Source of the DNA: CAVPDE01 sp964580575
Lineage (GTDB): Bacteria > Desulfobacterota > DSM-4660 > Desulfatiglandales > HGW-15
DNA: 15,503 nucleotides
Reading direction: 5' to 3'
Assembly: GCA_964580575.1 (NCBI GenBank)
Contig: CAZOLJ010000097.1
Coordinates: 1 to 15,503, forward strand
Shown: positions 7,769 through 14,308 of the stretch, piece after piece
Numbering within the stretch: position 1 is the first letter of the stretch
How the letters are laid out: the number at the start of each line of letters is the position of its first letter
Position numbers and translations under genes: made by a program
Notes under the pieces: generated by a model
Database searches by the model: none
Told to the model about the DNA's origin: nothing
Seen by the model: the letters and a program-made list of their open reading frames with translations, nothing else

Positions 7769-7821
7769 TGGTGCGAGAGGAGAGGATCGAACTCTCAAGG
7801 TTTTCCCCACTGGCTCCTAAG
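7769..7821 (-). tRNA. 3' fragment of tRNA-Leu(UAG), probable integration attachment site
   Basis: Read on the minus strand from 7821 to 7769, the fragment has anticodon loop CTTAGGA (anticodon TAG), stem half GCCAG, a variable region, T arm GAGAG-TTCGATC-CTCTC, acceptor half CTCTCGC, discriminator A and encoded CCA. The 5' half is missing: no CTGGC stem partner, D arm or GCGAGAG acceptor strand is found at higher coordinates, where the sequence turns sharply AT-rich. A break exactly at the anticodon loop is the usual crossover point for tyrosine integrases that use tRNA genes (established knowledge). The fragment is therefore best read as the attL/attR copy left at one island end, with the intact tRNA at the other. 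It is not a functional tRNA. Confidence 0.8.
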
Positions 7822-7834
7822 TGCAATAAATACT

Positions 7835-7881
7835 CATTATAGAATATCTAAACACATTATAACAAATTTTTTATCATTATA
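7835..7881. repeat. CATTATA iterons, three copies at exact 20-bp period
   Basis: CATTATA occurs at 7835-7841, 7855-7861 and 7875-7881, with start-to-start spacing of exactly 20 bp, about two helical turns. It lies in AT-rich DNA beginning 14 bp inside the tRNA fragment. The arrangement is like arm-type binding sites of a tyrosine recombinase or sites for an accessory bending protein. That role is inference from position and phasing. AT-rich composition makes chance recurrence easier, but not the equal spacing. Confidence 0.5.
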
Positions 7882-8046
7882 TTACCTAAGAAACAGGCGG
7901 TAAAGATCACCATTTACATAAAAAAAACGTAGAAACCATCTTCATATCATTGAATTTAGTCTATTTCATTGCCATGGCTCGTGCAACGAGATTTTTGGAC
8001 GCCGTTCCCTTGTTTCTTGACTACGGGAAGGAAGGCCAGCCCAATT

Positions 8047-8073
8047 TTCCCATGGTGCGCCTCGCCCACTGCC
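8047..8073. repeat. 27-bp direct repeat, copy 1
   Basis: Identical over 27 bp to 14309-14335 in the same orientation. Its core is CATGGTGCGCCTCGCCCACT, and AGAG follows two mismatched bases later in both copies. A 27-bp exact match inside one 15-kb window is far beyond chance. The flanks differ, so it is not a recent long duplication. It may be a remnant of a repeated mobile element or of a conserved coding piece. Confidence 0.85.
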
Positions 8074-8602
8074 ACAGAGAATGCTTTACCTCCCCTGTCT
8101 TTCTGGCCTGGCATAGGATTTGGCACTGCACGGCAAACTTTTGGACACGACTTCTCCTCCCCGCCCTTACGCTGCCATTCGTTTTAGACAATCGAGCGCC
8201 CAAACTCAAGTTTATGGTCCATCAGAAACACTTCCGATTTCATCCAGTTGGACGATCCGGACGATCGGGGCGGTCTTTGTGCCTTCATTGAGTGAAGGGG
8301 GCGGGGTCAGAAGAGCAGACTGGTTTCAAGCCCCTCCATGGAAAAGAATGAGGCCAAGGAAGATACTATGCAAAAGCGATTACAATCGGCATTCGAAACG
8401 ACGGCCTGGTCCAGATAGAGGTTCAGAAACCCCTGATTTCGGGGTGCGACGCCAGTTTCAACAACCTATCGTTAAGTGCTAGCTTTTGAAGCAGCATCAT
8501 GACCGATAGCTTAGAACCATGAGTCATAACCTATCCGAAGAAAAAAGAGGACGGAGCTATCATTCACCCCGCCTTCAAATTACTTCATCTGTTTGGAATC
8601 AG

Positions 8603-9316
8603 CTATTTCCTGAGCATTCTTCTCAACCCTACAAGACCTATCAGACCAGAAGCCAAGAGAAGAACCGAAGCAGGCACTGGCACGGCGGAGACTTCTCCGG
8701 ACCGAACCGCTGTCGCGAGATAGTGGTAATACTTAGGGCCGGAGTTCTGGTGGCCGCTCCCAAAATCGAAGCCCCATGCGTAGTACGGATCGAGCGAGTA
8801 CTCGGTACCCGACCAGTAGGCGTGGCTGGCCAGCAAGTTGTTGAAAGGGCCTGTGTTCTGTAGGCCATACCCGGGTTGCGGGTTTCCGCTGGTGTCAAAA
8901 GGGCCGAGATTCCCAAGGGATACGTAATACAGGTGCCCCATCTCGCTGCTCGTTACATTGAATCCCGCAGTAGTTGTTCCATCATTACCATATACCCAGG
9001 GTCCATCCGCCGTCTCAGGCAACCGCCAATCACCGGCCCAATTAACGCTAATCCCTGGATTGATGTTATAAGCCAAAACGCCTGAATTATTCAATCGTGA
9101 CGCCCAATTCACCTGGGTCGGCCAACTATATCCACCCGAATAAATTGGACCATTCGTATAGTCCAACCACACCAAACCCTGGTCGTCTTCATAGATAAGA
9201 TTGTAGCTGCTACCGCCATAGCTAGCTGTGCCGATTGTGCTTAGGGCTGCAATAGCAACGGCTGAGAAATCAAGGACCGCAACCAAAGCCACCAATAATA
9301 TCCATGATTTTCTCAT
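8603..9316 (-). CDS. PEP-CTERM-anchored DUF1566/Lcl-like surface protein
   Basis: A 237-aa exported protein. Residues 1-24 (MRKSWILLVALVAVLDFSA...) form a signal peptide. The middle has the aromatic and glycine-rich pattern of DUF1566/Lcl C-terminal-like domains: GLVWLDYTN at 47-55, DWRLPE at 96-101, YWSGTEYS at 167-174, AWGFDFGSG at 180-188 and a final ATAVR at 201-205. The C terminus is a sorting signal: VPVPAS at 212-217, a hydrophobic helix (218-231) and LRRMLRK. Such signals are recognised by an exosortase, which processes and delivers the protein to the cell surface or extracellular matrix (family knowledge). No exosortase is in the window. ATG 9316 is preferred, as it starts the signal peptide after GAGAGGGGCGAG. 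A frame extending to 9430 would hide the signal. It looks intact and is isolated from other genes. Confidence 0.85.
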   Translation of the reverse strand: MRKSWILLVALVAVLDFSAVAIAALSTIGTASYGGSSYNLIYEDDQGLVWLDYTNGPIYSGGYSWPTQVNWASRLNNSGVLAYNINPGISVNWAGDWRLPETADGPWVYGNDGTTTAGFNVTSSEMGHLYYVSLGNLGPFDTSGNPQPGYGLQNTGPFNNLLASHAYWSGTEYSLDPYYAWGFDFGSGHQNSGPKYYHYLATAVRSGEVSAVPVPASVLLLASGLIGLVGLRRMLRK

Positions 9317-10109
9317 CGACTCGCCCCTCTCTGTCGTGGGTATCGGTGGGAAAAATGACGTTGTGCTATTTAATGCCAACAAGCGTTCAGAGTCAAGGGA
9401 ATCCACTTCGATGAGGGTTCCGACTTCCACTTGGGTTTTCCAAAGGCCAGAAATATTTCATGCATACTACTTCCTGATCCGAACCCGAAGTTTCTCTGAT
9501 AACCCCACTCAGCTCCTCACTCGTCATCGCCGTCTCCCGCCACGATCCAGGGATAACCCGCCAGAGCTTCAGTGAAGACTACGCCTGTTAATCCGGCTGA
9601 GTAGTGTAAAGAAGTTTTCGCACTTTTGATGGGAGTGGCCTCATCATGGTTATGCTGCCATATTCTCCGCTTGCGACATCTCCTTGAGTCCTTCCAAGTT
9701 CAAATAGGCTTTGGTTACCAAATGGCCCCGGTTGTGTGGACAGAAAGCGGGCCGGCAACAGGTCTCGGAGGAGGCGAAAGACTGGGAACTCAAGTCATAA
9801 CCTCGTTTGAAATGGAAAAGCGGAGCAATACACTGCGACGCCTCAAAGACATATCGGCTGTCTTAAATGAAGGTGAGGAGATAGAGACCGTTATCCGTAG
9901 GAGCATCCTGCGAGTCTGAATAACTGATTCAGGGCTCGGTATATGTGGGCTGCGATTTGGCGCTTCAGGGCGGGGGTCTGGGCGTGAGCTCCCATAGACC
10001 GAGGTGTTTTTCTTTGGCAGATGATCCCACTTGATTGACAACGGGGCGAGGGAATCCAGAAGACCTTAGAATGCCAGAAAAGGTTCTCGTTCTTATTTCT
10101 CAGGGACAA
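9317..10109. other. Intergenic stretch with only weak small open frames
   Basis: About 790 bp without a convincing gene. On the minus strand, ATG 9527 to TGA 9393 encodes 44 aa (MTSEELSGVIRETSG...) after GGGAGACGGCG, a fair ribosome site, but nothing else supports it. On the plus strand an open frame ending at 9919 carries a tail, RLKDISAVLNEGEEIETV, that loosely resembles the start of a GAF-type sensor domain. It is very short and has no clear start, so it may be a remnant. The segment is probably decayed. Confidence 0.4.
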
Positions 10110-10493
10110 TCAAAAGCCCTGCCCCGACCTATTGAGCTGGTCTTCCCAAGAGGGGCGCCACGGCTTTTCAGCGGTCTCATACGCGTCGGGGACGGCTTCC
10201 CTCACCGTTTCCTCCTCCTCAGCGGGAGGGGGGACTTCGTACGCTCGGATGTCGAATGCGTCGCGGCTGCGAAAAGTGAACCCGGACGGGTCGTATTGGA
10301 TGGGGGGGCGGGCGCCCTCGGGCGGCTGGGGATATTCAAGACCCGGCGGCGGGGGCAGGTAGCCGCGGCGCGGATGCGACTGGTCCTGGCCCAGGCCCAT
10401 TGCAGCGGACAATAGCATGAGCCCTGCGGCTGAAGCCGCGACCACGGCAGCCCTTAGACCAGAAACGGTGAAGGAGATTCCTGCACGCTCCAT
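10110..10493 (-). CDS. Proline-rich exported protein of unknown function
   Basis: A 127-aa product beginning at ATG 10493 after GGGGTGATGGAAA. Residues 12-36 form a hydrophobic signal-like helix rich in Ala and Leu, with a plausible cleavage site near GLGQ (33-36). The mature part is low in hydrophobic residues. It has YLPPPPGLEYPQPPEGARPP at 45-64, PPPAEEEE at 88-95 and a tryptophan-containing end, PWRPSW, at 111-116. It is probably an unstructured periplasmic or envelope protein. No family is recognised. The region is clearly more GC-rich than its flanks, consistent with a cassette of different origin. Confidence rests on the signal peptide, length and codon composition. Confidence 0.6.
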   Translation of the reverse strand: MERAGISFTVSGLRAAVVAASAAGLMLLSAAMGLGQDQSHPRRGYLPPPPGLEYPQPPEGARPPIQYDPSGFTFRSRDAFDIRAYEVPPPAEEEETVREAVPDAYETAEKPWRPSWEDQLNRSGQGF

Positions 10494-10778
10494 TTTCCAT
10501 CACCCCGCTAAAACCCAAAAAACAAGCAAGGCTTCTCCTGTAAGTATTTCAAAAAGCCAAAATGTTTATATCGTGAAGCGGGAAAGAAAGCAAGGGCAAA
10601 AAGGGGCCGCCCCGGGGAGTTTCAGCTTTAGCACGAGCTATTTTTATCAGAGCCAGCTTCTTTCCCCGGAAACCACAGGGACATCAGAAACCCCTGAATC
10701 AAAGCCAACATCACGGTCAGCATTGAATCTGCGGAGCGTTTCCACGCGCCGAGAATGCAGAGGTCCTGAGGATCGATC
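10494..10778. other. Upstream region of the proline-rich protein gene
   Basis: About 285 bp with no supported gene. The minus strand has an AT-rich stretch about 30-90 bp upstream of the start at 10493 that could hold its promoter. No clear -35/-10 pair is asserted. Confidence 0.3.
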
Positions 10779-11033
10779 CTATGAGTCTTCTTCAGTTGTT
10801 TCTTCCACTTGCGAAACTACATTTTGTAAATTCCTTAGGTCGCCTTTCTTCCACGCCTGCACCAGTGCCTTACCCCTATCCGTCAGTTTCATGTGGTATA
10901 CTGATTTCGCCAGGTCGCGGGGCGGAACGACGATCATCGGAAAGCCCTCAGAAGTCGGGTCGCCTGCCCACGATACGAGTCTTGCCTCGGCTAGCCCAGA
11001 AACGATCAGATCTGAAAAGCGAACAAATACCAT
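10779..11033 (-). CDS. Hypothetical protein, 84 aa
   Basis: The product starts MVFVRFSDLIVSGLAEARLV and contains PMIVVPPRDLAKSVYHMKLT (32-51) and a helical, charged end with TDRGKALVQAWKKGD at 51-65. The composition looks like genuine soluble protein, perhaps a winged-helix-like fragment (weak inference). The start is poor: GGGG directly abuts the ATG and an in-frame TAA lies just upstream, so the gene may have lost its N terminus or be leaderless. It lies between the proline-rich gene and the decayed methyltransferase, all on the minus strand. No family is recognised. Confidence 0.45.
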   Translation of the reverse strand: MVFVRFSDLIVSGLAEARLVSWAGDPTSEGFPMIVVPPRDLAKSVYHMKLTDRGKALVQAWKKGDLRNLQNVVSQVEETTEEDS

Positions 11034-11193
11034 CCCCGGTTAGGTAAAGGGACTCTGCAAGGGCAGTATCTAGAAATAGCAGATTGGGCTGCTTGTTGAA
11101 CAGTTTTAGTCTGTTTTTGCGTGATGACTGAGATAGAGCAGGCCAAAACCTGAAGAGATGTCAAACTCATCTGCTCTCGCCTGTTTTGCACCG

Positions 11194-11773
11194 TCAGCTG
11201 ATTCCCTTCATCTCGGCTTCCATGCGCGATGCCCTCCCCGCAAGTACGCCCCAGCCCAGGTATTCACGCGTGTGCGTGGCGTAGCGTTCGGGTTCCGACG
11301 GTTAGTTTAGCTCGAACATCTTTCGCGAAGTCATCGTCGGGATTCGCTTCGAGCCATCGACGCATGGTGAGCCACTTAGCCGCCTCGTACCTGTCCCAGC
11401 CTTCCTGGTCTGCCAGAACCATTTCTACGACGTCTTAGTCGAGGTCGCCGAAAGACGCGAGAAGTTCTGGAAGCATGAGATAGTCGGAGATCGAACCGGC
11501 AAGGCATCCTTTGGCAACGTCTTCCGTCGGCGGTAGCTGCACCCAGTACGGCTCGCCGATGAGGATGATCCCTCCGGTGCGGAGGCTCTCCGCCAGAAGA
11601 TCGATGGTGCCGACTACTCCCCCGCCGATCCACGTGGCACCGAGACAGGCTGCCACACCGACCTTTTCGTCGGCGACGTAGCCGGCAGCGTCGCCGTGAA
11701 TGAACTCGACTCGGTCGGCGACGCCGAGTTCTTCAGCGCGGAGTTTCGCTTGTTCGGTGAACAACTGGCTCAC
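11194..11773 (-). pseudogene. Decayed class I SAM-dependent methyltransferase, three lesions
   Basis: Read from 11773 downward, the frame gives SQLFTEQAKLRAEELGV, RVEFIHGDAAGY and then ACLGATWIGGGVVGTIDLL and GGIILIGEPYW. These are motifs of a Rossmann-fold methyltransferase of the type-11 kind. Three lesions are visible. First, the N-terminal part with the glycine-rich SAM loop is absent, because the sequence joins a transposase fragment near 11775-11785. Second, an in-frame TAA at 11437-11435 follows ASFGDLD, after which the same frame continues as DVVEMVLADQEGWDRYEA. Third, a 1-nt shift near 11292 moves the natural C terminus, ERYATHTREYLGWGVLAG, into another frame, ending at TGA 11196-11194. 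The N-terminal loss removes the cofactor loop, so it cannot be active. The substrate is unknown. Confidence 0.8.
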
Positions 11774-12003
11774 TTCGGATACCCTAAATGATAAAGTTTG
11801 TTTTGCATCGCACGCAAGCAGGATTCAATATCTCGAAGGCTTTCTCTGTAGGAGAGTTGCGCAAAGGCCATGCAAAGAAACTGCTCCAAGCAGGAGAAGT
11901 TTTTTACATAGCGATTGCCGCCGTATCTATTTACGCAACGGTGAAACTGATGCATGGGCAAGAAGTCCATTAGTTGGGAAAACACCAAGCGTCCCAGATG
12001 CAT
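11770..12003 (-). mobile_element. Truncated IS4-family (DUF4372-type) transposase, N-terminal part
   Basis: Seventy-seven residues from ATG 12003 (MHLGRLVFSQLMDFLPMHQF...), including NRYVKNFSCLEQFLCMAFAQ and LSYRESLRDIESCLRAMQNK. These match from memory the N-terminal DUF4372 domain of IS4-type transposases, which continue for about 300 more residues with the DDE core. Here the frame stops at LYHLGYPK and runs straight into the methyltransferase remnant on the same strand. The DDE domain and downstream end are missing, so the element is dead. The junction may be an insertion followed by deletion. The 298 bp upstream (12004-12301) should contain the original element end; no terminal repeat could be defined. 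Confidence 0.8.
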
Positions 12004-12015
12004 AGGCCATTCCCT

Positions 12016-12031
12016 CCCCGTTTTTTCGGGG
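12016..12031. other. CCCCG-T6-CGGGG hairpin just upstream of the transposase start
   Basis: A 5-bp GC stem (12016-12020 with 12027-12031) closes a six-T loop, 13 bp before the transposase ATG. Further out, TCGACAA (12059-12065) pairs with TTGTCGA (12074-12080). Structures between an IS end and its transposase can block transcription entering from outside, but that role is inference here. The rest of 12032-12301 holds no recognised gene. Confidence 0.35.
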
Positions 12032-12301
12032 TATTATGGCCAAAAATGGGTTTTCAAATCGACAACAAGCTATTTGTCGAAATATAGACCTACTTTCAAT
12101 ATTTTATGCTCTATCGGCTCCATTTTTACCGGACAGCAGTGGAATGCGGTCATGTGGATGCGGGGGCCGGTTGCACACTGCGGGGACTGGGAGGAGGGAT
12201 GACCTCATCGTAGCCAAATTCTCGATTCTGTCACAATTCACTCTCATTAGGTTTTCGGCTCTTCCGGATTGTGCTTTGTCTTGCCGCTGACGCGGCATGA
12301 G

Positions 12302-12556
12302 TTATATTGCAGCAACCACGCCGATCTCTCGGACATGAAGGATCTCATTCCTCGTGACAGGACTTATTTTGGACTCCCCGACCACCATCACGGCGATCGT
12401 CTCACCGACTGCATTGAAAACTTCCAGCGAATAGCCTTTCTCCTGCGCTGCGCCACCTTCATGTATCTCAACGATGGTAGCCAGATCGCCCTTATGAAGA
12501 CTGTACTCCGGGAAATCCTCTTTCAAATAGACGCGTGTAAAAAGCGGATATGCCAT
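12302..12556 (-). CDS. DUF4926 domain protein
   Basis: An 84-aa product with the compact beta-rich DUF4926 pattern: LFTRVYLKEDFPEYSLHKGD at 5-24, IVEIHEGG, YSLEVFNAVGETIAV at 42-56 and VMVVGESKISPV. The family is common next to TA-like and DUF6883 genes. Its biochemical role is not known. ATG 12556 has an excellent ribosome site, AAGGAGGG (12570-12563), lying inside the end of the upstream DUF6883 frame, 2 nt after whose stop this gene begins. This implies a two-gene operon. The gene is intact, unlike its partner. Confidence 0.8.
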   Translation of the reverse strand: MAYPLFTRVYLKEDFPEYSLHKGDLATIVEIHEGGAAQEKGYSLEVFNAVGETIAVMVVGESKISPVTRNEILHVREIGVVAAI

Positions 12557-12558
12557 TA

Positions 12559-12888
12559 TTATCCCTCCTTATCAGGGAAAAGAGGGATGAACTTTGTCAA
12601 CCCTGTGTGTTTTTCATGCATCCAGATGGTAACCACCCGAATAGTAACCCCGTTTGGGCCTTTGAGTGTGCCTCGAATTTTCCACAATCCCCCATAAGCC
12701 GTATTTTGAAGGAATACAGCCTCAAGCGGTAGAATCTGTTTACGGATATCCTCCAGAAGATTTCGCTAACTGGTTTGAGTATAACCTGCCTGTCTCAGAA
12801 ATTGTGACTTGTCATTATCAGGTCGCCATTTCAAGAGATATTCAGTGATCTTCTCCTTCGTAATGATCGCCTCGGCTTGTAGCTTCAA
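12559..12888 (-). pseudogene. DUF6883-like gene interrupted by an in-frame amber codon
   Basis: From TTG 12888 (GGGAGA ribosome site, 5-nt spacing) a 109-codon frame reads LKLQAEAIITKEKITEYLLK, then NDKSQFLRQAGYTQTS, a TAG at codon 41 (12768-12766), then RNLLEDIRKQILPLEA, LWKIRGTLKGPNGVTIRVVT and HTGLTKFIPLFPDKEG before TAA. This matches, by recollection, the DUF6883 family, whose members commonly have AGYT..NW at the amber position. A single TGG-to-TAG change therefore explains the break. No other lesion is seen, so the mutation looks recent or the codon is sometimes read through. It is coupled to the DUF4926 gene, which starts 2 nt after its stop. Confidence 0.75.
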
Positions 12889-12898
12889 ATCATTCTCC

Positions 12899-12916
12899 CT
12901 GTTTATGCTGTTTATG
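12899..12916. repeat. Two tandem CTGTTTATG units upstream of the DUF6883-like gene
   Basis: CTGTTTATG is repeated head to tail directly upstream of the ribosome site of the minus-strand gene. It may be an operator for self-regulation of the module, or simple slippage. With only two units the case is weak. Confidence 0.35.
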
Positions 12917-12980
12917 CGAAAAGAAGCAAGGAGAAAGCTCCTATCTCACTAAACCCTTTGGATGCCTGCGCTGTGATGGG

Positions 12981-13088
12981 AGATGCTCTGTGCAAACCCT
13001 GGTCTCTCAGGTGCGATGCATCCTACCGGTTTTCACACAACCACTTCACAATACGAACATCGACGCACATATCGCCAAGGAATCGCAT
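12981..13088 (-). pseudogene. Broken DUF5615 (PIN-like) toxin remnant
   Basis: ATG 13088 overlaps the last base of the DUF433 stop (TGATG). The frame reads MRFLGDMCVDVRIVKWLCEN, R, a TAG at codon 22 (13025-13023), then DASHLRDQGLHRAS, after which similarity ends. MRFL.D..VDVR.V.WL and HLRDQGL are the beginning of DUF5615 proteins, Mut7-C/PIN-like putative ribonuclease toxins that pair with DUF433 antitoxins (family knowledge). The remaining two thirds, with most acidic catalytic residues, is missing. The toxin is dead, both by the amber codon and by truncation, while its antitoxin gene is intact. Confidence 0.75.
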
Positions 13089-13330
13089 CACGCCAACTCC
13101 TCTATGTTCTGGCTTCCGGGGGGGTAAACCTCTTCTTTTGTCAGCCAAGCCGCATATTCAAGAGCCTCTTGAATGTCTTTGCACTCCAGGTCAGGATACC
13201 CTCCAAGAATCTCTTCAAAGGAAGCCCCGTGAGCGATCTGACCGACGATCACTGAGACAGGAATCCGCATGCCACGAATACATGCTCGTCCCCCCATAAT
13301 CTTTGCGTCAAAGGTGATTCTTCCAAACAT
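13088..13330 (-). CDS. DUF433 domain protein (putative antitoxin)
   Basis: An 80-aa product starting MFGRITFDAKIMGGRACIRG, followed by MRIPVSVIVGQIAHGASFEE, ILGGYPDLECKDIQEALEYA and a short tail. This is a full DUF433 domain, a homeodomain-like DNA-binding fold found in antitoxins of DUF433/DUF5615 pairs. ATG 13330 is preferred over the GTG at 13339 because AAGGTG lies about 7 nt upstream of it. It overlaps the broken toxin by one base. An antitoxin left without its toxin could be neutral or could protect against related toxins (inference). Confidence 0.85.
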   Translation of the reverse strand: MFGRITFDAKIMGGRACIRGMRIPVSVIVGQIAHGASFEEILGGYPDLECKDIQEALEYAAWLTKEEVYPPGSQNIEELA

Positions 13331-13352
13331 CGCAGTCACCTTCTTTTATGTT

Positions 13353-13380
13353 ATGCGCGTCAGGCGCATCCGCTTGTCAA
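13353..13380 (-). promoter_or_regulatory. Promoter and palindromic operator candidate for the DUF433 gene
   Basis: On the minus strand TTGACA (13380-13375) precedes ATGCGC-CTGAC-GCGCAT (13369-13353), a 6-bp inverted repeat. AT-rich CATAACATAAAAG then leads to the start. The inverted repeat overlaps where RNA polymerase would bind, as expected for antitoxin autoregulation. The spacing to the best -10 (TAACAT) is longer than ideal, so the exact promoter is uncertain. The remaining 13381-13453 shows nothing. Confidence 0.45.
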
Positions 13381-13453
13381 TCCAGCAGTGGTAGCCGCTC
13401 CATTGCTCTCACTTGTGGTGCAGACCAGTGAGATAAACTGTCTCGGCAGATGG

Positions 13454-13750
13454 TCAGCGTGCTGCGAACTGCGGTGAATTCTTTGTTGTGTCCCCTGCTG
13501 CTTTGTCGTGGATTGGAGGGCTATGTCTCACGCCAATCAACCCATCCACAGAGAGGTCTTCATCGAGGTCCGGCCAGCGTATGCCATAGCCACTTGGTGA
13601 TACCACGAAGTTCTGCCGCTGCGTCGGAGTTGCCGACGCTAATCGCCGCGATTGTAAAGAGACTTCTATCTCGTAATCCTTTCCATCTACCCTCAGCAGC
13701 ATTTTGTTCCCACAAAAGGAAATGGATTCCACCTCATGAGCCTTATTCAT
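13454..13750 (-). CDS. DUF2442 domain protein
   Basis: A 98-aa product with the full DUF2442 pattern: HEVESISFCGNKMLLRVDGK near 5-24, RRLASATPTQRQNF and SPSGYGIRWPDLDEDLSVDG at 51-70, then LIGVRHSPP. The family is typically encoded together with DUF4160 and is often listed as a TA-like partner, but its activity is not settled. ATG 13750 lies within the end of the DUF4160 gene (8-nt overlap), with GGAGAG about 6 nt upstream, so the two are translationally coupled. The tail after residue 80 is weakly conserved. No lesion is seen. Confidence 0.85.
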   Translation of the reverse strand: MNKAHEVESISFCGNKMLLRVDGKDYEIEVSLQSRRLASATPTQRQNFVVSPSGYGIRWPDLDEDLSVDGLIGVRHSPPIHDKAAGDTTKNSPQFAAR

Positions 13751-14000
13751 CTTTTCTCTCCTGCCATTTCGTCCATTCAGAGGCGATGTAGTCGAAATGC
13801 TCGAAAATAATCCTCCTGACCATTCTCTTGTCGGCTGGGCTCATGTTGTAGGCATGCGCCTCAACTGCTTCAAATTCATTCAGATCAAGCCAGTACTTTG
13901 CCTCGGATTCTCCCTTCTGGCAATGGACATGAATGGGTTCATTACGTTCGTTAGCATAGAAAAAGAACCGCCACCCCATGATCATAAGTATCGTCGGCAT
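13743..14000 (-). CDS. DUF4160 domain protein
   Basis: An 85-aa product starting MPTILMIMGWRFFFYANERN, followed by EPIHVHCQKG and EAKYWLDL (33-40). The His pair in HVHC and the AKYWL segment are the family hallmark. It forms an overlapping pair with DUF2442. The function is unproven; a toxin role has been suggested for such pairs by genome context. ATG 14000 is chosen because the domain begins exactly there and AAGGTGTGA is upstream. The frame stays open to 14264, but those residues are cysteine- and serine-rich and unlike the family. Both genes of this module look intact. Confidence 0.85.
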   Translation of the reverse strand: MPTILMIMGWRFFFYANERNEPIHVHCQKGESEAKYWLDLNEFEAVEAHAYNMSPADKRMVRRIIFEHFDYIASEWTKWQERKDE

Positions 14001-14308
14001 CGTGAAGTCACACCTTGATCCATGCTTCGAATTGCACCAGCAACTGTCTCGAAAATCGTCTCTAGCCCCCATAGAAACCATGAAGATCATAAGCGGTGGC
14101 CACCCATCTTTCCCTGCCGAAAGGCCATGGGAGGAATCGGCCTCGCTTGAGGATTTGAACGAAACAAATCGCTCGGCTCTCAGCAACCTTCCCAATTCAA
14201 AATGAATTCTATGGAAAAAATCCTCCCAAGACAATAGGGAATTCAGGAATGGAATTTTGCGCAATTAACCTGTATTTTCGCCCCATTTTTCGTGTCGTGT
14301 TGGCGGCG

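Larger units (their letters stand above)
7822..8602. other. Island left end without a convincing gene
   Basis: About 780 bp. The first 150 bp is strongly AT-rich and holds the CATTATA iterons. The rest is mixed-composition sequence in which short open frames exist on both strands, but none has a ribosome site together with recognisable protein. Contents noted are one copy of the 27-bp direct repeat (8047-8073) and a small ACCCC/GGGGT hairpin at 8429-8445. It is probably decayed mobile or cargo DNA. Confidence 0.5.

Noticed and set aside
9626..9919. Plus-strand frame with a tail resembling the start of a GAF sensor domain
   Set aside because: The match is short and loose. There is no clear ribosome site, and the frame ends at once. 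It is mentioned only as a possible remnant.
14001..14264. In-frame upstream extension of the DUF4160 gene by 88 codons
   Set aside because: The domain begins precisely at Met 14000. The extension has no family similarity and unlikely composition.
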